From Sordaria brevicollis (taxonomy: Eukaryota > Ascomycota > Sordariomycetes > Sordariales > Sordariaceae), in contig JAUTDP010000009.1 of assembly GCA_033439795.1 (NCBI GenBank), forward strand, positions 2,356,001 to 2,420,000: 64,000 nucleotides of DNA, given 5' to 3'. The notes beneath the pieces are model-generated. The model was not told the origin of the DNA, searched no databases, and saw only the letters and a program-made list of their open reading frames with translations. This document shows, one piece after another, positions 9,150 through 22,335 of this stretch (position 1 is the stretch's first letter; every line of letters starts with the position of its first letter). The position numbers and the translations under genes are program-made.

Positions 9150-12100
9150 TGGTACAACCATCCAAAGCTAAGAAAAAGACCGACATTGACAACAGCGCTG
9201 AGCTCTCTCACCTGGCGACAAGCGCGAAATCTAAGCTTGCGGCTTGACTGACGGGCACCTGAAAACCTTAAAGCGACCGTCCTCGCACAGTTTGAGAGGC
9301 CTGAGCTGCTGCTGTCCTCAAGTGTCCGCGACTCGCCGCAATAGCCGGCGGTTGGGAGATGGTGATATAGCAGGCCGGTAAGCAGGAGATATCGAAAAGG
9401 GCAACTTAGGCGAACCTCGCTACGCGGCAAAATGAAGAACTTGCTTTTTGATGTTGCTGAAATTTGCTTTAATTCAGGCGTCGGGTTACAACTGTGCCCC
9501 TTGGGAGAATGTGATGAGCAAGGAAGCCAAGGCATCCATGATAAGTTTCTGTAACGGGTAGAGTGTACATTCTTACTCCTTAGCTGTCCGATATCGCGAA
9601 CGACACCGTCAATAAAGCTGTGATGTTTGGGTGAGCCGAGCCCGTACGAGGGAGGGTGAGTCTACTGCTGAATGCTTGGATTGTGGTGACACTAACAAAC
9701 CCCACGTGCTCCTACTATCGTTCTGCACTACAGCGCAGTGTAGCAAGCGGCTCCAAACCAAGCCGCGTGACCATTGCCCGAGCAACTACATTTCCAAGAG
9801 AGACATGTCCAGATCTCGGGCACTAACTCTGGGGTCAGAATGCTACCATGTCCATGAGCCATGGCGAGTGATATTCAGAGTGTCGGGCTTCATTTTCAAC
9901 CAATCCTGCGTCTCCCGCATGACTGTTTAGGAGGACCTTGCGTTTACCACATCCTGGCATGTGTTTGTGCTACTACTCGTTCGCGAACCGTGGTACTGTC
10001 GGCGGTTTTTTTTTGAGGCTCACAAGTGCAAACAGTGAAACTTGAAGATCGCCAACATCCTTCCATAGGACTGATCAGCGTATCGTGGTACAAACCCGGA
10101 TGCCTAGGAGTGTGATTACTCCCTACAGTAGCGAATACGGCACCCCAATCTTGTCAATGTTACTGAGCCATGACCGGAAGAGAGAGGTCGCTTCTGGTTT
10201 TTTTTCTCCAGCTCACCAGCATTGAGTGGCCATCGAGCAATGCTATACGTAGGAAGGGCATCTGGCGGTAGCCAAATCCAACAGGCCCAGGCCAGACTTT
10301 TGTCGACAAAGAGATAGCCGCGGTGATGATAATGACGTGTTGGCTCGACGCTTTGCGTTCCCAGCACTTGTGGCCGTTTTGTTTGCTCCTGTCGGGGAGA
10401 CTACCATGGGCTTCCGGACATCCTGCTTTTTTTCACTAGCTGCTCACTAGCAAGCAGCCTAGATCTCGGGAAGCCGCTCGGAGTCGGGTGCGACTTGGGC
10501 TACACTGTATCTGTACACTGAAGCCGACGAAGTGGACCATGATCGCAGGTAAAGTTTTTTTGGATAGAATCCGCTTTGGCAGAGTTAGCCAGCGCTAAGA
10601 AAGTTGGGGGGCACGTCGGATACTTTATCTACCCCTGCGGTACAATGTTGGACTTTTGAAAGCTTTCGAAGGACTCTCAGGGGTAGACTATGTGAATAGA
10701 AACCCGACAAGGCTCCGAATGGTTTTTGGATGAGAACTGCACCTTGCTGGAAGGCGTGTTTCCAGGACACACCTTCCAGAGTTGTTGAATGTCCTGCGTG
10801 CTGGTGAGTCCCACGGTCGTGTTCTGGGGCCGTTATAATAACCGAGCAGGGATGCGGTAAATCATGGTCACGTCACGAGGGCAAAGAGAAATAAGATCAA
10901 GGGATGTATCTGGAATACGGATCATGGAAGACATTCCATTTTCCTTGTGCACTTCTTACCGACGGCTGACCGCCTTTCTAACGGTTGCTGGGCAATCGCT
11001 GTTTGATGACATGGTGAAGTGTGATTCCGATGGGACTTATGATGGTTCGATTTTCCTTTCTTCTGGTGTTGGCATCTGTCCGGTGAAGTCGAAGAGGCAA
11101 TTCGGTGACAAGAGGATAGGGAAGTTTGTGATTGGGAAGGCTGAGGTCGGTCGGTAAGAGCAAATATGGAGAAACGATTGGCCCGCGTGCCGAGCAATGA
11201 TGTAACCGGGTCCGAATCTGTGTACTGGATTCGTTTGATGTTTCCAATTCCATGTTTGCGCAAGGGGCGGGACTTTTGAGATTCTTCCCCGACACCTCGA
11301 AGCCACAGGAGCAGCCAGGATCATCAGAACCCAAAAAGAAAAGCCATAAAAAAGGTTTTTAAGGTGAGGTGTGCCTTTTGTGGCTGGCTTACCTGAAGCA
11401 TCCCTCTAGGGGTATTATTCCGGTAATTTACAATAGCTACCCCTAAAAATACACATGAAACTGGTGGATAATGACTCTTGAAATTTCACCAAACCCGCTC
11501 ACCATCCGTCATCATATCTTTTGCTCGTGAATCTGGAGCTTCATTTCTCCCTTTCTCATCCGTCTTTCAAATGTTTGAAACAGATTCCACTGGCCAGGTT
11601 CATCGGCTTTTCGTCTTCGCTATGCGTGAACCCCCAACTTTCTCAACCGAAGCTTGCAATTGCTGCCCCCCACGCTATGGCAGCAACGTGGAGAAAATTT
11701 CCAAGCGTACCCCAGTTTTCCCGGCAAGCACTGGAGCAGTTGGATCCATCAGCGCGGGTATAGGTAGCGAGTACCTCGAGGTCCTTCCTCCATCCACTCC
11801 CCCCTTCTCTAGGTAGGTCACCTGGTCCGATCGTGTTTTCCACTTTGAATTCGTTGCATAGAGAGGTAAGAATTTTTTTTTGCCGCTGGCCCACCCTTTC
11901 GTCGTCGTTCTTGCCCGGTGTTCATCAGAGCTGCAATTTCTTCCATATGAGATTCTTCCTCATCATCATTGAAACACAGTCACCACCAACAGCCACGGCA
12001 TGGCCGCTGGATTGCACCAAATTGCATCTGTGACGTTACAGGATCCCAATATATCTGATGGCAGATGATGATCATCTCCATCCTTCTCAGCCGTGATCCA

Positions 12101-13566
12101 TCCACCTTTACCACTTCATCAGCTTCACTGATTTCTCTCTGACAGCTAACTGCCTGGATCCCGTCACCGACAAACTAAAACCAAACATGCCGGCATGCCC
12201 GGTCCCGTCCCGTCCTGAACATTCTGGACACCACCAACAACACCCAAATACGGCAACCCCTTTTCCGGGCACTACCTGCTACACACTGCTGCAGGCACAT
12301 GGGCATCGGATCATGACCAAATTGTCTGTCCTCAAGCTCCGTCATCCCGGCCCGTCCAATTCATGGTATTTTGGGTTCCGATTCCCGCTCGGGAGGGAGC
12401 CGCCGTAGGTACCTTTTGACAAAGAGTTGCTGTGTTCGACAAGATTCCGTGGTTTTGAGGCTTGTCATCATGGATCACCCCGCTGATTGACGCTTGGCAG
12501 GTAGCCATGTCTAGCCATGTCTGATTCCAGGGCGGCGGGCAGGTTGCCTGATGCCCAGTTTGCCAATGTGCCTCTCCTCCCGCCCGCAGTGGTTGGCTGC
12601 CCTGGACCGCCAGGGCAGCCGATGCCCCGGATTTCGTCCCCAAAATCCCACGATGTCCTTGTCCAGAAATGGATGAATTGACCGTAACCCCCGAGTGTTC
12701 GGTTCGGGAAGTGGTGGTGGCAGGCACTCGGTCGGCACCTAACCACCACATCTGTCTCTAGAAAAATGACGACGGAGAGATTTGCGCTACAAAACCCCTA
12801 TACAAGGGTGTTAGCACCGTCATGATGGCCGAGCATCAGCTGTGCAAGAACGTCAATATCAAACGTTTCAGAGAAAGGGCTTCGACGCCGGCATCGGTAT
12901 CCCAGCCTGCAAGATTGCTATGGGCCGGAATAGAAGCAGCGAAAAAATGTTGCGCTGCTTCTAGAAGTCAGCCATCCTGCATTCTTCCCCACACAACACC
13001 CACCAATTTCATCCCGCGCTGGTCTCCAGCAAAGCCCGCGCCCGAATTCCACCACAAGCACGCGAGGTACAAGGTGCTAAACTCACGCCCTTCCATGCTG
13101 TTGTGGAGTGTCGCCGCCATGCTCTTGTAGCAAAGGCTCGCGCAGTCACTGATGGTGTCTGGCAAAAGGAGCCAATAGGATGATTCTCTTAGTGAGCCTT
13201 TTCAACTGCCAAGCGTCCCTCGAGTTAGATGAAGCAAGCAACAATAGGGACATATATCGCAAGTACATCCAAGTACCGTCAGTTCCTGGCCGTGTACCTT
13301 GCTGAACTCCCACTCATGGCCGCCGCCAGTTGGGTTTTTGGGGGTGGGATAGCAGTCCTTTGTCCGGTTCCCTGGTCCCAGCCCAGAGGGCCCAGTCACC
13401 CAGCGGAAGTTGAGGATTTACGTTAGGTTCTCCCCATTGCGTACAGTGTACCCCAGCCCATCCCGTCACCTGGTCACTTTTGCAGCCAGGGTGGAATACC
13501 TTTGGGGGGATGATGGCTACAGGGTATGTATGACTTACACTCTCTCTTGTCCGCTACACACAGGCG

Positions 13567-13576
13567 TATATATAAG
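13567..13576 (+). promoter_or_regulatory. TATA box upstream of gluconokinase
   Basis: TATATATAAG about 300 bp upstream of the start at 13873, implying a leader of roughly 270 nt. Its assignment to this gene is an inference from position. Confidence 0.4.
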
Positions 13577-13872
13577 CTCACGCACCGGCATCTGTCCGTC
13601 CCCCTTTCCAGCCGGCACTCTGTCTCTTGAAATATCTCGACCTTCTCTTTTCTCAGCTGTCTTTTTTTTGCGCGTAGCATGGCCTTGCAGAGACTGTAAC
13701 TGCGAAAGACATTGGCTTGCATCTTGAAATCATCGACCTTGTACCTTACCGATACGATACCACCAATACCGGCACTTACACGCCTAACTTGACGCTCGAT
13801 CCGGTCTAATATACGCCCACTACGCATAAAACCACACACGCTCGGCCTCCCACAACAACATATTTGAACAAA

Positions 13873-14653
13873 ATGCTTTCGTACAATACTCCCATCTCGG
13901 TCAACGGGCAGAACGCCGGTCCAGCAGGCGGCATGTCAGCACGACTCCCAGTTAAGAGCCTCGGAAACAACGGGCCTGTTAATGGAGTGTCATCCAATGA
14001 TGCGGTGTCAGGAACGGGACGGCACGTTGGCAAGGAGCAGCATATCTGGCTGGTCACCGGACCGGCTGGATGCGGCAAGAGCACCGTTGCCAAACACCTA
14101 GCGGATGCTCTTCAATGGCCCTATATTGAGGGTGACGAGGTATGCGGTGTTGCTTTTCCCTCTGCTGTGTCGTAGACAATTTCCACTAACAGAGGACCAA
14201 AAGTATCACCCACCAGCGAACATCGCCAAAATGAGCGCCGGCATCCCCCTTACCGATGCCGACCGGTGGGATTGGCTCACACAATTGCGCGAGGCATCAA
14301 TCAAGGCTCTCGACCAGGGTAACGACGGTGTGGTCTTGACGTGCTCTGCGTTGAAGCGCAAGTACCGTGATGTCATCCGAGTGGCTCCCTACTTCACCCC
14401 GAATCTCCACCTCCACTTCATCTACCTCGATGCGTCCGAGGAGATCCTCCTCCAACGAGTCCTTGCGCGCCAGAACCATTACATGGGCGCCAACATGGTC
14501 CACAGCCAATTCGAGGCTCTCGAGCGCCCAACGCCCGCCGAGACGGACGTTATCCCCATCGACGTGAGCCGTCCCGCCGAGATGGTCATGGCCGATGCCC
14601 TGAACCAGGTTCTTCGTACGATTGATGCGATCCAAAAGGACCAATCGCAATGA
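13873..14653 (+). CDS. Gluconokinase (GntK/Idn1 family)
   Basis: Phosphorylates D-gluconate to 6-phosphogluconate, feeding the pentose phosphate pathway. There are two exons, 13873-14139 and 14195-14653 (241 residues). The 55-nt intron starts GTATGC, contains CACTAAC, and ends at the second AG of ACAGAG; the first AG would break the frame. After a 50-residue variable N-terminus comes the P-loop GPAGCGKST. It is followed by IEGDE, DQKYHPPANIAKMSAG, PLTDADRWDWL and CSALKRKYRD, which are the substrate and lid regions typical of the shikimate/gluconate kinase fold. The N-terminal 50 residues are Gly/Asn/Ser-rich and not typical of the bacterial enzyme. No operon-like neighbour exists. Confidence 0.9.
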
Positions 14654-15669
14654 AGAATTGGGGTTTGACCCGCATTCGGGGTCCAAAGGGAAGAGAGAGC
14701 AAAAAAGAATTGGGAAAGGGAAGACCTGATACGATGCACAGCACAGCAACTTGCATATGGCGCTAAGCCCTCAAGGTTCTTGAGCGGCTCTTTGTTTCGC
14801 CCCACCGTGGCATGGCATTTTCTTGGGAGTTTGAGTTCACGTTGGTTGGAATATCTTTTGGGCGTTTTGTTCCACATTATTTGATTTTAACAGGAGTACT
14901 TTTCTTTGCTTGGGATAAGGTGTCAAAGGAATATGAACAGGGAAGATTCGCGCTTACTGGATATCTTTTACAGCATCATGTAGCACGGCAAGCTCTCGCC
15001 GATGGCTTTTGCACTTTTTACGGGTTGGCGTTCGATGGAATGGGGATGCTTTGCACACAAGCAAGCAAGCAGACAGGCAGGCAAGAGTAGTTTTACGCTA
15101 CATCTTTAGCACGAGGAATACCAACATTCTGGAACGTGTAACCTATGTTTTCCCATGCATTTATAATTCAGGATGCGATGGCGAGGAGTACCATGAATTC
15201 ATGGCTTGATTTACCCAGGTATATCAGAAGCAAAAGAGAAACTCCAAGCTTCATCTTTTCGTCCTAGCAACAGTGTGCACATTTTGGAAACAAAGATCTG
15301 AGGATCATTCGTTGGACAGAAATTTACAAATACTGACTGTATGACAATATAACCTATGGTATAAAATTTAGAGCTGTTCATCAACTTCTCTCATACGGTA
15401 TCAGTCATCAGACACGCCATTCAACGTTGTTGTCGGTAGGTTAGTTCCTCCCATTGCCATCAACAAACCGCGGGTATACCCATCTCAGACGCCTTTTACC
15501 ATCATTCCAAATCGCTTGCTAACCACGGTCTTGTCCAGAAATCCATTAATGATCCCAAGTCAAGAAGCCATCTCTTCGAAACGTATACATAACCCTCCTC
15601 CCCCACCCCTCTATGTATCACTTTCAATCTCCAACCTCACATCTTCCCCAATTACCTATACTGCCAAAA
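14654..15669. other. Intergenic, gluconokinase to PY-motif gene
   Basis: A convergent 3' region of about 1 kb. I see no further gene, RNA or repeat in it. Confidence 0.5.
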
Positions 15670-16119
15670 TCACGGATGATAAGCAGGCTTAGGATCAGCC
15701 ACATACGGCGGCGGCGGCTCAACCCACCCCCCATCTCCATCGGGAACCATCATACTGTCCATGGGAATATTTTCCCCTTGTCCTTGTCTCTGCCCAGCAG
15801 CACCTCCCCCTCCTGCGCCTCCTAATACTCCTCCTCCTGTGGCTCCGGCAGCTCGTCTCCTCCGCCCCCCATCACTCCTCCTCTCCTCCGTCGCTAGCAT
15901 TTCGCGTAAAGCCTGACGGCGCTCCCTAACCCTCTTTTTGCGTGTGTAGCGCGGGACGAAAATGCCGAAAAACAAAATGATGGCGAAGAGGATAACCAAG
16001 AAAATGGAGAGGGTGATGATGTTGGTTTTTGTGAGTTTGTCTGCTCTTTTTGAGAGGGTGTGGAGGGCAGTGAGGGGGCGGGCTCGTTGGAGCCGCGGGG
16101 CGAGTGCTACTGGTGGCAT
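15670..16119 (-). CDS. Small single-pass membrane protein with PY motifs
   Basis: A 149-residue, apparently intronless protein. Residues about 34-56 form one strongly hydrophobic helix (IITLSIFLVILFAIILFFG), followed at once by a basic stop-transfer stretch (RKKRVRERRQ). The tail is Gly/Ala/Arg-rich and ends with PPPPY and KPAY close to the C-terminus. PPxY motifs bind WW domains of Rsp5/Nedd4 ubiquitin ligases. Small fungal membrane proteins of this layout, for example the yeast Sna3/Sna4 type, act as ligase adaptors or cargo in endosomes and vacuoles. That role is an inference from layout only. The coding frame is clean, the start is the first ATG, and a CDS of this size with such an ordered layout is unlikely by chance. 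Confidence 0.7.
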   Translation of the reverse strand: MPPVALAPRLQRARPLTALHTLSKRADKLTKTNIITLSIFLVILFAIILFFGIFVPRYTRKKRVRERRQALREMLATEERRSDGGRRRRAAGATGGGVLGGAGGGGAAGQRQGQGENIPMDSMMVPDGDGGWVEPPPPYVADPKPAYHP

Positions 16120-18818
16120 TTTGAATCTTTCGCTCTTTTGGTTTTCGTTGGTGATTGAGTTCGTTTGGAGGAGATTTTGGTTTTGTGTGATGTTATTGCT
16201 TGTCTGAGGTTGAAGGGTGCGTGGAGGTGAATGACGACGTCATTCGTGATTTGTCTTCTCGGTCGTTCGTTCCTCTGTTAAGTTGAGCTTTTGGATGAAG
16301 TTGAGCGGGAGAGAATCCGAGAGAGGTAGAGGTAGTTTGATGGTTTTTGTTCTGTTCGAGGCCCGCTCGCTTGTTTCGATGATTTTTACCAATGAACAGA
16401 GCGTGGAGATGGGTAAGGTGATCGATCTTTGGGCGAATTCTTGTCGCTGTTCATCAAATGATGATAGACCCGTTTGGTTATATCTCTTCGTCGTTCTCAG
16501 CTCTTCACATGCGCCGTCCGTATCATCCGCTCTTCGTCGGGCTGTGCTTTTCTCTTCTTGCCCCCTTTTTCTGACTTTGAAAGATGACGTTACTTTGCAA
16601 CAGCCGATAATCCAGCCAGTCAGGCGAAAAAGAGGCTGAGGGACAGAGGGAGAGAGACTCGAGACCGGAACATGTGAGTGTCGTCAGGGCAGCACAGCCT
16701 CAACTGGGCAGAAATCGACTGCTGTTTCGGGTTTTCCAGTTTCGTGACGCTCTTGGTAGGACTTGGTACTCTCGGCGCCAAGAGCTTTTTCCTTTCTTTC
16801 GTTGCTGCCCCTCATTCACCAAAATCGCTCTTACCTCAGCTATAGAAACCCAATGCAGACACTGCTCTTTCCTTCCTTCTACCTATGCAGTAAGATGGTG
16901 AATGGCCAGCCGAGCCGTCCAAACGACCCGACGGTACGAAAACGTTGTGATTGGATCAGTTTAGTCTTGGGGATATTGGAACAGCCCCAGATGTATTCAG
17001 GACAATGAGGTGAGCAAGAGACACTCAATTGGTTCGTCATCACATATATTTTTGCTGATGCCCACGCTCACGCGGCAAATGTGTCGGAGAGGACATGGCG
17101 ACTTACAACCACACATCGTAAGAGAAGAGCGAGTGCCGAGAAGCTTGTGTGACTCGAAAAGCGGTCTTGGGAATTGCGCCTAAGATGTCAGCGCGGGTCG
17201 AGTTGCACTAAATTCGCTTGCGTTTTCTCTTGGCTGTGCGGCGATGGGTTATGGTAAAACGAACAACTGATTCTGATTGTTCTATACCCACGATCGAACA
17301 CCGTGTAAGTTTGAAGCTGCACACCGAAACAAGCTCTAGCCATCACCAATGCTCTTCAGTTACTCAACGATGGTCCCATCAGAGGTTTTGAAGTCCCTCT
17401 TTGCTCAACTCATGAAAGAGAAAGCGAAGAAAAAAGGACTCGCATGATCCCCTGGTATAACACCGGACAATAAGGTATGATGCTACCCCCCAGAAACCCT
17501 TCCATTTTTTGTCTTACACTAGGGAGCTGTTGTTTCTTGGTTCCCCCGCACTTTTTTTCTCACCCACCACAATTCATCGTTACCATCCCTCCTCCTCGCC
17601 CCAACCCATTCCGTCCCTCCACCACATCCAAATGTGGCCGCCGAGACATGAGAATAACTTCCCGCGCTCAGGTTATACTTGACTAGATGGCACAACATGT
17701 CCGCAATGGAAAGGAACAGCCACTGATGCCTTAACTTATTTTTCCGTCGTCAAGAACTCAAAAGCAAGGCAATAATAAGCTCCAAACTTACAGAACGAAA
17801 CATACTTAGGTAAAAAGGATATTTCCCCTCCTCATACCCTTCCCAAGAAGGTGGAACATGCGCCCGGCATCGATGTAGAACAACAGAAAGAAGAAAAGAA
17901 AAAAAGAAGCATGACCACCTGCAGGAGATGCACAAGATTCCAGATCCCAGATTTCTCAGCTACACAACGTGTGTTATGTAGGCAAGTAGGTATGTCGGAC
18001 ATACCTAGCGCACCACAGACACGCACACGGAAAAAAAGCATTGTCAACCGGAGGAGAGCTCCCCTCAGTTGGGACGGACACTCGGTAAAATGGGACATGC
18101 CCACTGGCTAGAGCTAGCGAGTTTCATTAGGTTAGGTTAGTATACAAAGAGTGGTACTTTGTGACCACCCGAGTGATACCTACTCGGTACCTTTCTCGAA
18201 TGTCTCCGATATCCTGCAATGGTCTTGGACCGACCCAACTTTGTATCGGTTGTTTGATCCGGTTGTGCCGTGTTTTTGGCAAGCAGAGGGTGTGTGCGTG
18301 CTCACTGCGTACAACGATGAAGAGAAAATCCATTTGAAGATAGCGGGGTGTTCTCTACCATGCAGAGAATGGAAGAACATTGTAGAATGAGGGGCCGTAG
18401 CTTCTGGTGGTCCGATTCAAATCCGTGGCGGTCTAGCAGTTCTTTATGTGCTTGCTTGCGCAACATTGCTGTCGTAGGTATTTAGCTGAACTCGAGCGTA
18501 GATGCAAGGACGGTGGCATATGGGAATGCGTCGAGCGCAAACATCGACTGAATTGGAGTGCAGTTCACGATGTTGTCTCTAGGTTGTGTTTGCGAATACT
18601 AGGATCGTCTGACAGACATCTCGAAATTTTGTCCGGGAACAAGTTAGGAGTAAACTGTGATTCTCTTTAGCAAGACTTGTCTAAATAGAGAAATATATAC
18701 AATGCATGCATGAGACAGATGCGCCGAGGGTAATTGAGTAATGCAAGCAAACAGAGATAAATAAAAGACAGAAGACGCTGGGCTTTTGATGGACTCCCTT
18801 ACTGATCACCTAACAGCT
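16120..18818. other. 2.7-kb gene-free region
   Basis: No supported gene on either strand. The left end serves as promoter and leader of the PY-motif gene. A short run, ATTAGGTTAGGTTAG, lies at 18126-18140 and is telomere-like in appearance but not a true telomere repeat. Confidence 0.5.
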
Positions 18819-20532
18819 TCACCTGAGGTGCATCACCATCACATCAGGCTCCTCAACAATCGTCCTCACCACGTCCGCCGCCCTGGCCATGGTCGCTCCG
18901 TCAATCACCCGGTGGTCGGCACTCCAGCTGAAGTTGCAAATCTGTCTTCGCAAGATCTTGTCTTCCTCACCAGGCACCGTCGAGAAGGCAGGAACGTCAC
19001 GCATACGACCAATGCCGAGAATGGCCACCTCCTTCTCCACTATTACCGGGGACAGGTAGGTTCCTCCGATGCTGCCAATGTTGCTGACGGTAATAGTGCC
19101 GCCAGACATGTCCTGGGGCGATAGCTTACCGGCCACGGCCAGTGACTGCAAGCGGGCCAGCTCGGCGGCGATGCTCAAGATGTTCAGGCTGCCGACGTTC
19201 TTAACGACGGGCACGAGTAAACCCGAAGGAGTATCCATCGCCACACCAATGTTGTGCTGGCTGCGCATGACAAGGGATGGCTTGCCATTGGCGTTGCTAT
19301 CGAGGTCTACACGAGCGTTGAGGATGGGGTATTTGTAAAGGGCCATGCTGACGGCCTTGATGACGAAGGGAAGATAGGAGAGCTTCTTAACCTGGCCCTC
19401 GGGAAGGCCAGACTTGGAGAGAACTCGGTTGAGGCGTGCGCGCAGCTCAACCAGAGAGGTAAAGTCAACTTCGTCGGTGTACAGGAAGTGAGGAATGTTC
19501 AATGACCGGGTCATAGACTTGAACATCATATCCTGTATCCTTGTAAGAGGTACCGTGGTTTCCGTCTGGACATCAGAAACTGTGGCATTTGGAGAGAAGG
19601 CGCTCGCGGCGGAAGCGGCTGCGGTGACACCTGGTGTAGCAGCAGACGGGGACGGTGTTGGTGCAGAGTCCCTAGCCTGGACGAACTTGTAGACATCCTC
19701 CTTGCACACCCGTCCATCCTTACCAGTCCCGGGTATCTCAGCGATGTTCACGTTCAGTTCCTTTGCCAAATGCCTAACAGCCGGAGTTGCCAATGAGGCA
19801 TGCTTGCCCGATGGCTTCGAAACTGGCGAGTGCGAGGGTGTTGGCGTTTCCTGTGCCCACGGCGCCTCGATAAATGATTGCTTAATTTCAGGAGCAATGG
19901 CCTGTGGCGTGGATGTTGCGATAGCCTCCGCCTTGATGGCCTGCTTTCCTTCCGGAGTAGACACGGGCTCAGGTGGTGTCAAAGCTTCCACCTCCTTGTT
20001 CTCCGAACCGCCCTCGATGTCGATATCGACAAAGGGCTTTCCGACCTTGGCCATCTCGCCCGCATCGTAATAGAGCTTCTTGACTACACCGGCGAAGCGA
20101 CTGGTGATTTCGACGGAAGCCTTGTCACTTTGGACTTCGCACAGCGGCGAGAACTCCTCGACTCGGGCGCCGGGTTCGACGAACCATTGGATGACCTCGC
20201 ACTCGACAATTCCTAATTGAAAACAGTTAGCACAAAGTCTCGAAGGTGTACCGATAGCCATTGAATTTAGACATACCCTCTCCAATATCAGCAAGGAGAA
20301 CTGGCTTGATCGTCTGAAGGTCTCGCGTGGCGTGGAACGCTCTCCTCGTAGAGGGCTGCTTCTGGGCTAGAGGAGACACCCTCGAGGTCGCGGGATTGGG
20401 ACGAGCAGGGGACGATGTTGTAGATGGTGTGGTCGTAGCTGTCGCAGTCGGCGCAAGCCTGTGTACTCCCCTTCGACTAAGTCGCCAAAGCTCTTGTCGA
20501 CCGACGGCGCGGGAGCTCTGTCGCAAAAACAT
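18819..20532 (-). CDS. Branched-chain 2-oxoacid dehydrogenase E2
   Basis: Dihydrolipoyl transacylase of the mitochondrial complex that degrades the oxo-acids of Leu, Ile and Val. Two exons, 20277-20532 and 18819-20212 (549 residues), are separated by a 64-nt intron with GTATGT and CTAAC. The first 70 residues are Arg/Ser/Thr-rich, fitting a mitochondrial presequence. The lipoyl domain follows, with EVQSDKASVEI (lipoyl Lys about 116). Then come a Pro/Ala linker, a peripheral subunit-binding domain (ATPAVRHLAKELNV to GRVCKEDV), and the catalytic domain with SWSADHRVIDG (His about 519, Asp about 523). The lipoyl domain wording (CEVQSDKASV-x-ITSR, VKKLYY, VGKPFVDI) matches the branched-chain E2 rather than the pyruvate or 2-oxoglutarate E2. 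The gene is divergent from ATP10. Confidence 0.93.
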
Positions 20533-21174
20533 GTTCTTGATAATGCAAACAAGGGGTATAGAGAAGAAGACTCGAGAGACTCGAGCGCAAAAGTTTGTTT
20601 ACTTTGGACAAAGGTTGGAAGGGATCCCACAACTTGAGGGATCACATCTCACCAGAGACCAGGAAAAAAAGGAAAACATGTCTCCAATACTCGCCGATAA
20701 CTCTACCGCGGCTTGCCGCTTTCTGTGTCCAATACTTTGGCAAAGGAAAGGATTCGACGGGTGTCGTTACCCCAATCAACGTCCTCAATCGATCTGGCGG
20801 GGTGGCTTGCTACGGCTTACAATCCCTCGAGTGACGTTCGGCCGAGAGAACCTTGAAGGCTTGGCCAGGAACGAACCCCCGTGGATAACCGAACCCCAGC
20901 TTTTTGTCTTCGGCAGGCACAATGCAGGCTCCATTGTGGTTCCTGCTCCCCGCTGTTTCGGCCTGTGCCCCAGAAAGCCGCACGGGCTTGACCCCAACTG
21001 CGAGGTCCAGAGCGTGGGGTCAATCAACGCTCTTGGTGGGGTAACAAATGCTTGGCGCGTGGAAATTTCTAGGGACGGCGCGCTCCGGACACAGACAGAC
21101 TGACATCAGAAGGGACCGTGACAGGAGCTTCTGGGAGAACCTTGAGAGCCAGAAACAACCCAAATCAACACATC
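20533..21174. promoter_or_regulatory. Shared promoter region of E2 and ATP10
   Basis: A 642-bp spacer between divergently transcribed genes for two mitochondrial proteins. No TATA box or known motif stands out. The open frames in it lack support. Confidence 0.4.
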
Positions 21175-22335
21175 ATGCTCAGCCGCGCAACAATAAGAGC
21201 TAGGTCGACGGCCAGCGCCTGTCTCCTATGCCAATGGAGATCCTTCAGTGTGTCATACCAGAGACTTGCCGATAAGACGCCATCACCACCAAACACCAAA
21301 CCGACGACACCAGATGATGCTGCGAAAGATGCCGCGCCGGCTCCCGTCACCAAGTCGCCCATCGAGGCTCTCAGAGAATCCGGCCCTCTAGCCAATGCGC
21401 CGAGAGCCTACGGCAAGAAGCTCGATACCTTCACGCCAACCCATCTGTCAAGGCCCATTGGCATGCACAACCCTCCAAACCCCGGCGAAAACACAGGCAT
21501 CGATTTCCGTACACTCCAGCAGAAGAGGGACGACTTTGTCAACTATGAGAAACATCTGAAGAAGCGGGAGATGCTGTGAGACCCTCTCTTCCATCCCTAG
21601 CTATTTCTCCGTTCGTTATACTGACCACCATTCTTCAACGGCATCAGCAAATCCAAAATCTCCCGCCCCTACTTCCGCGACTGGCGCAACATGCAATTCC
21701 ACAAGGGCAAGACCTTCCTCGCGCCTCCACGCCTCTTCAAAGCCGATCTCTCTCTCTACTTCCCCAACCTCCACGGCCGAACCCTCGCCAAGGACGCTGC
21801 CGCCAAGGTCGCCGACACCACACCCCTCCTCGAAGGCCATTGCTCCGTCGTCACCGTGTTCAGCAGCATGTGGGCCGAAAACCAGATCCGTACCTTTGTC
21901 TCGCCCGAAGCCAACCCGGCCCTCCAGTCGGTCCTGAAGCAGAGCGGCGGTCGCGCGCAGCTGGTGCAGGTCAACATTGAAGAGGACGCCATGAAGGCGT
22001 GGCTGGTCAGGTTGTTTATGGGCTCGCTGCGGAAGAAGGTGGCCGAGGACGACTGGAAGAGGTATTTCCTGGTTACCAAGGGCATCACGGACGAGATTCG
22101 CGAGTCGATTGGTCTCCTCAACAGCAAGGTCGGCTACACCTATCTGGTAGATCACAACTGCCGGATTCGATGGGCGGGCAGTGGTGATGCAGAGGGTGAT
22201 GAGAAGGAGGGCCTGGTCAAGGGCGTCCAGAGAATTCTGGATGAGATGACCAAGGAGGGTGTTGGGAAGAACTATGTGAGGAAGACGGCGTCTGTTCCTC
22301 AGCTGAAGGCGGAGGAGGCCGGTGCCGCACAATAG
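21175..22335 (+). CDS. atp10: ATP10, mitochondrial F-ATPase assembly factor
   Basis: Inner-membrane-associated factor that helps subunit 6 assemble into the F1Fo ATP synthase. Two exons, 21175-21575 and 21648-22335, give 362 residues. The 72-nt intron starts GTGAGA, has CTGACC, and ends ATCAG. The N-terminus (MLSRATIRARSTASACLLCQ) is a typical mitochondrial presequence. The conserved C-terminal half contains YFRDWRNMQFHKGKTF-x-APPRLF, the ALYFP-like segment YFPNL, a VTVFSSMWAENQ stretch, the LVQVN block, and GY-x-YLVD near the end. These are the hallmarks I recall for the ATP10 family. The first ATG after the divergent promoter is used as start because the presequence begins there. It is convergent with GOS1. 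Confidence 0.9.

Larger units (their letters stand above)
7981..13872. other. 5.9-kb gene-free region
   Basis: I find no open frame with recognisable motifs, spliced continuity or convincing composition on either strand. The stretch contains a run of 15 G (9135-9149), several T runs, and the TATA box and leader of the gluconokinase gene at its right end. It could hold non-coding transcripts or regulatory DNA, but nothing in the sequence proves either. Confidence 0.5.

Noticed and set aside
18126..18140. Telomere-like TAGGT repeat
   Set aside because: Only three 5-bp units, not the TTAGGG of filamentous fungi, and no other subtelomeric sign.
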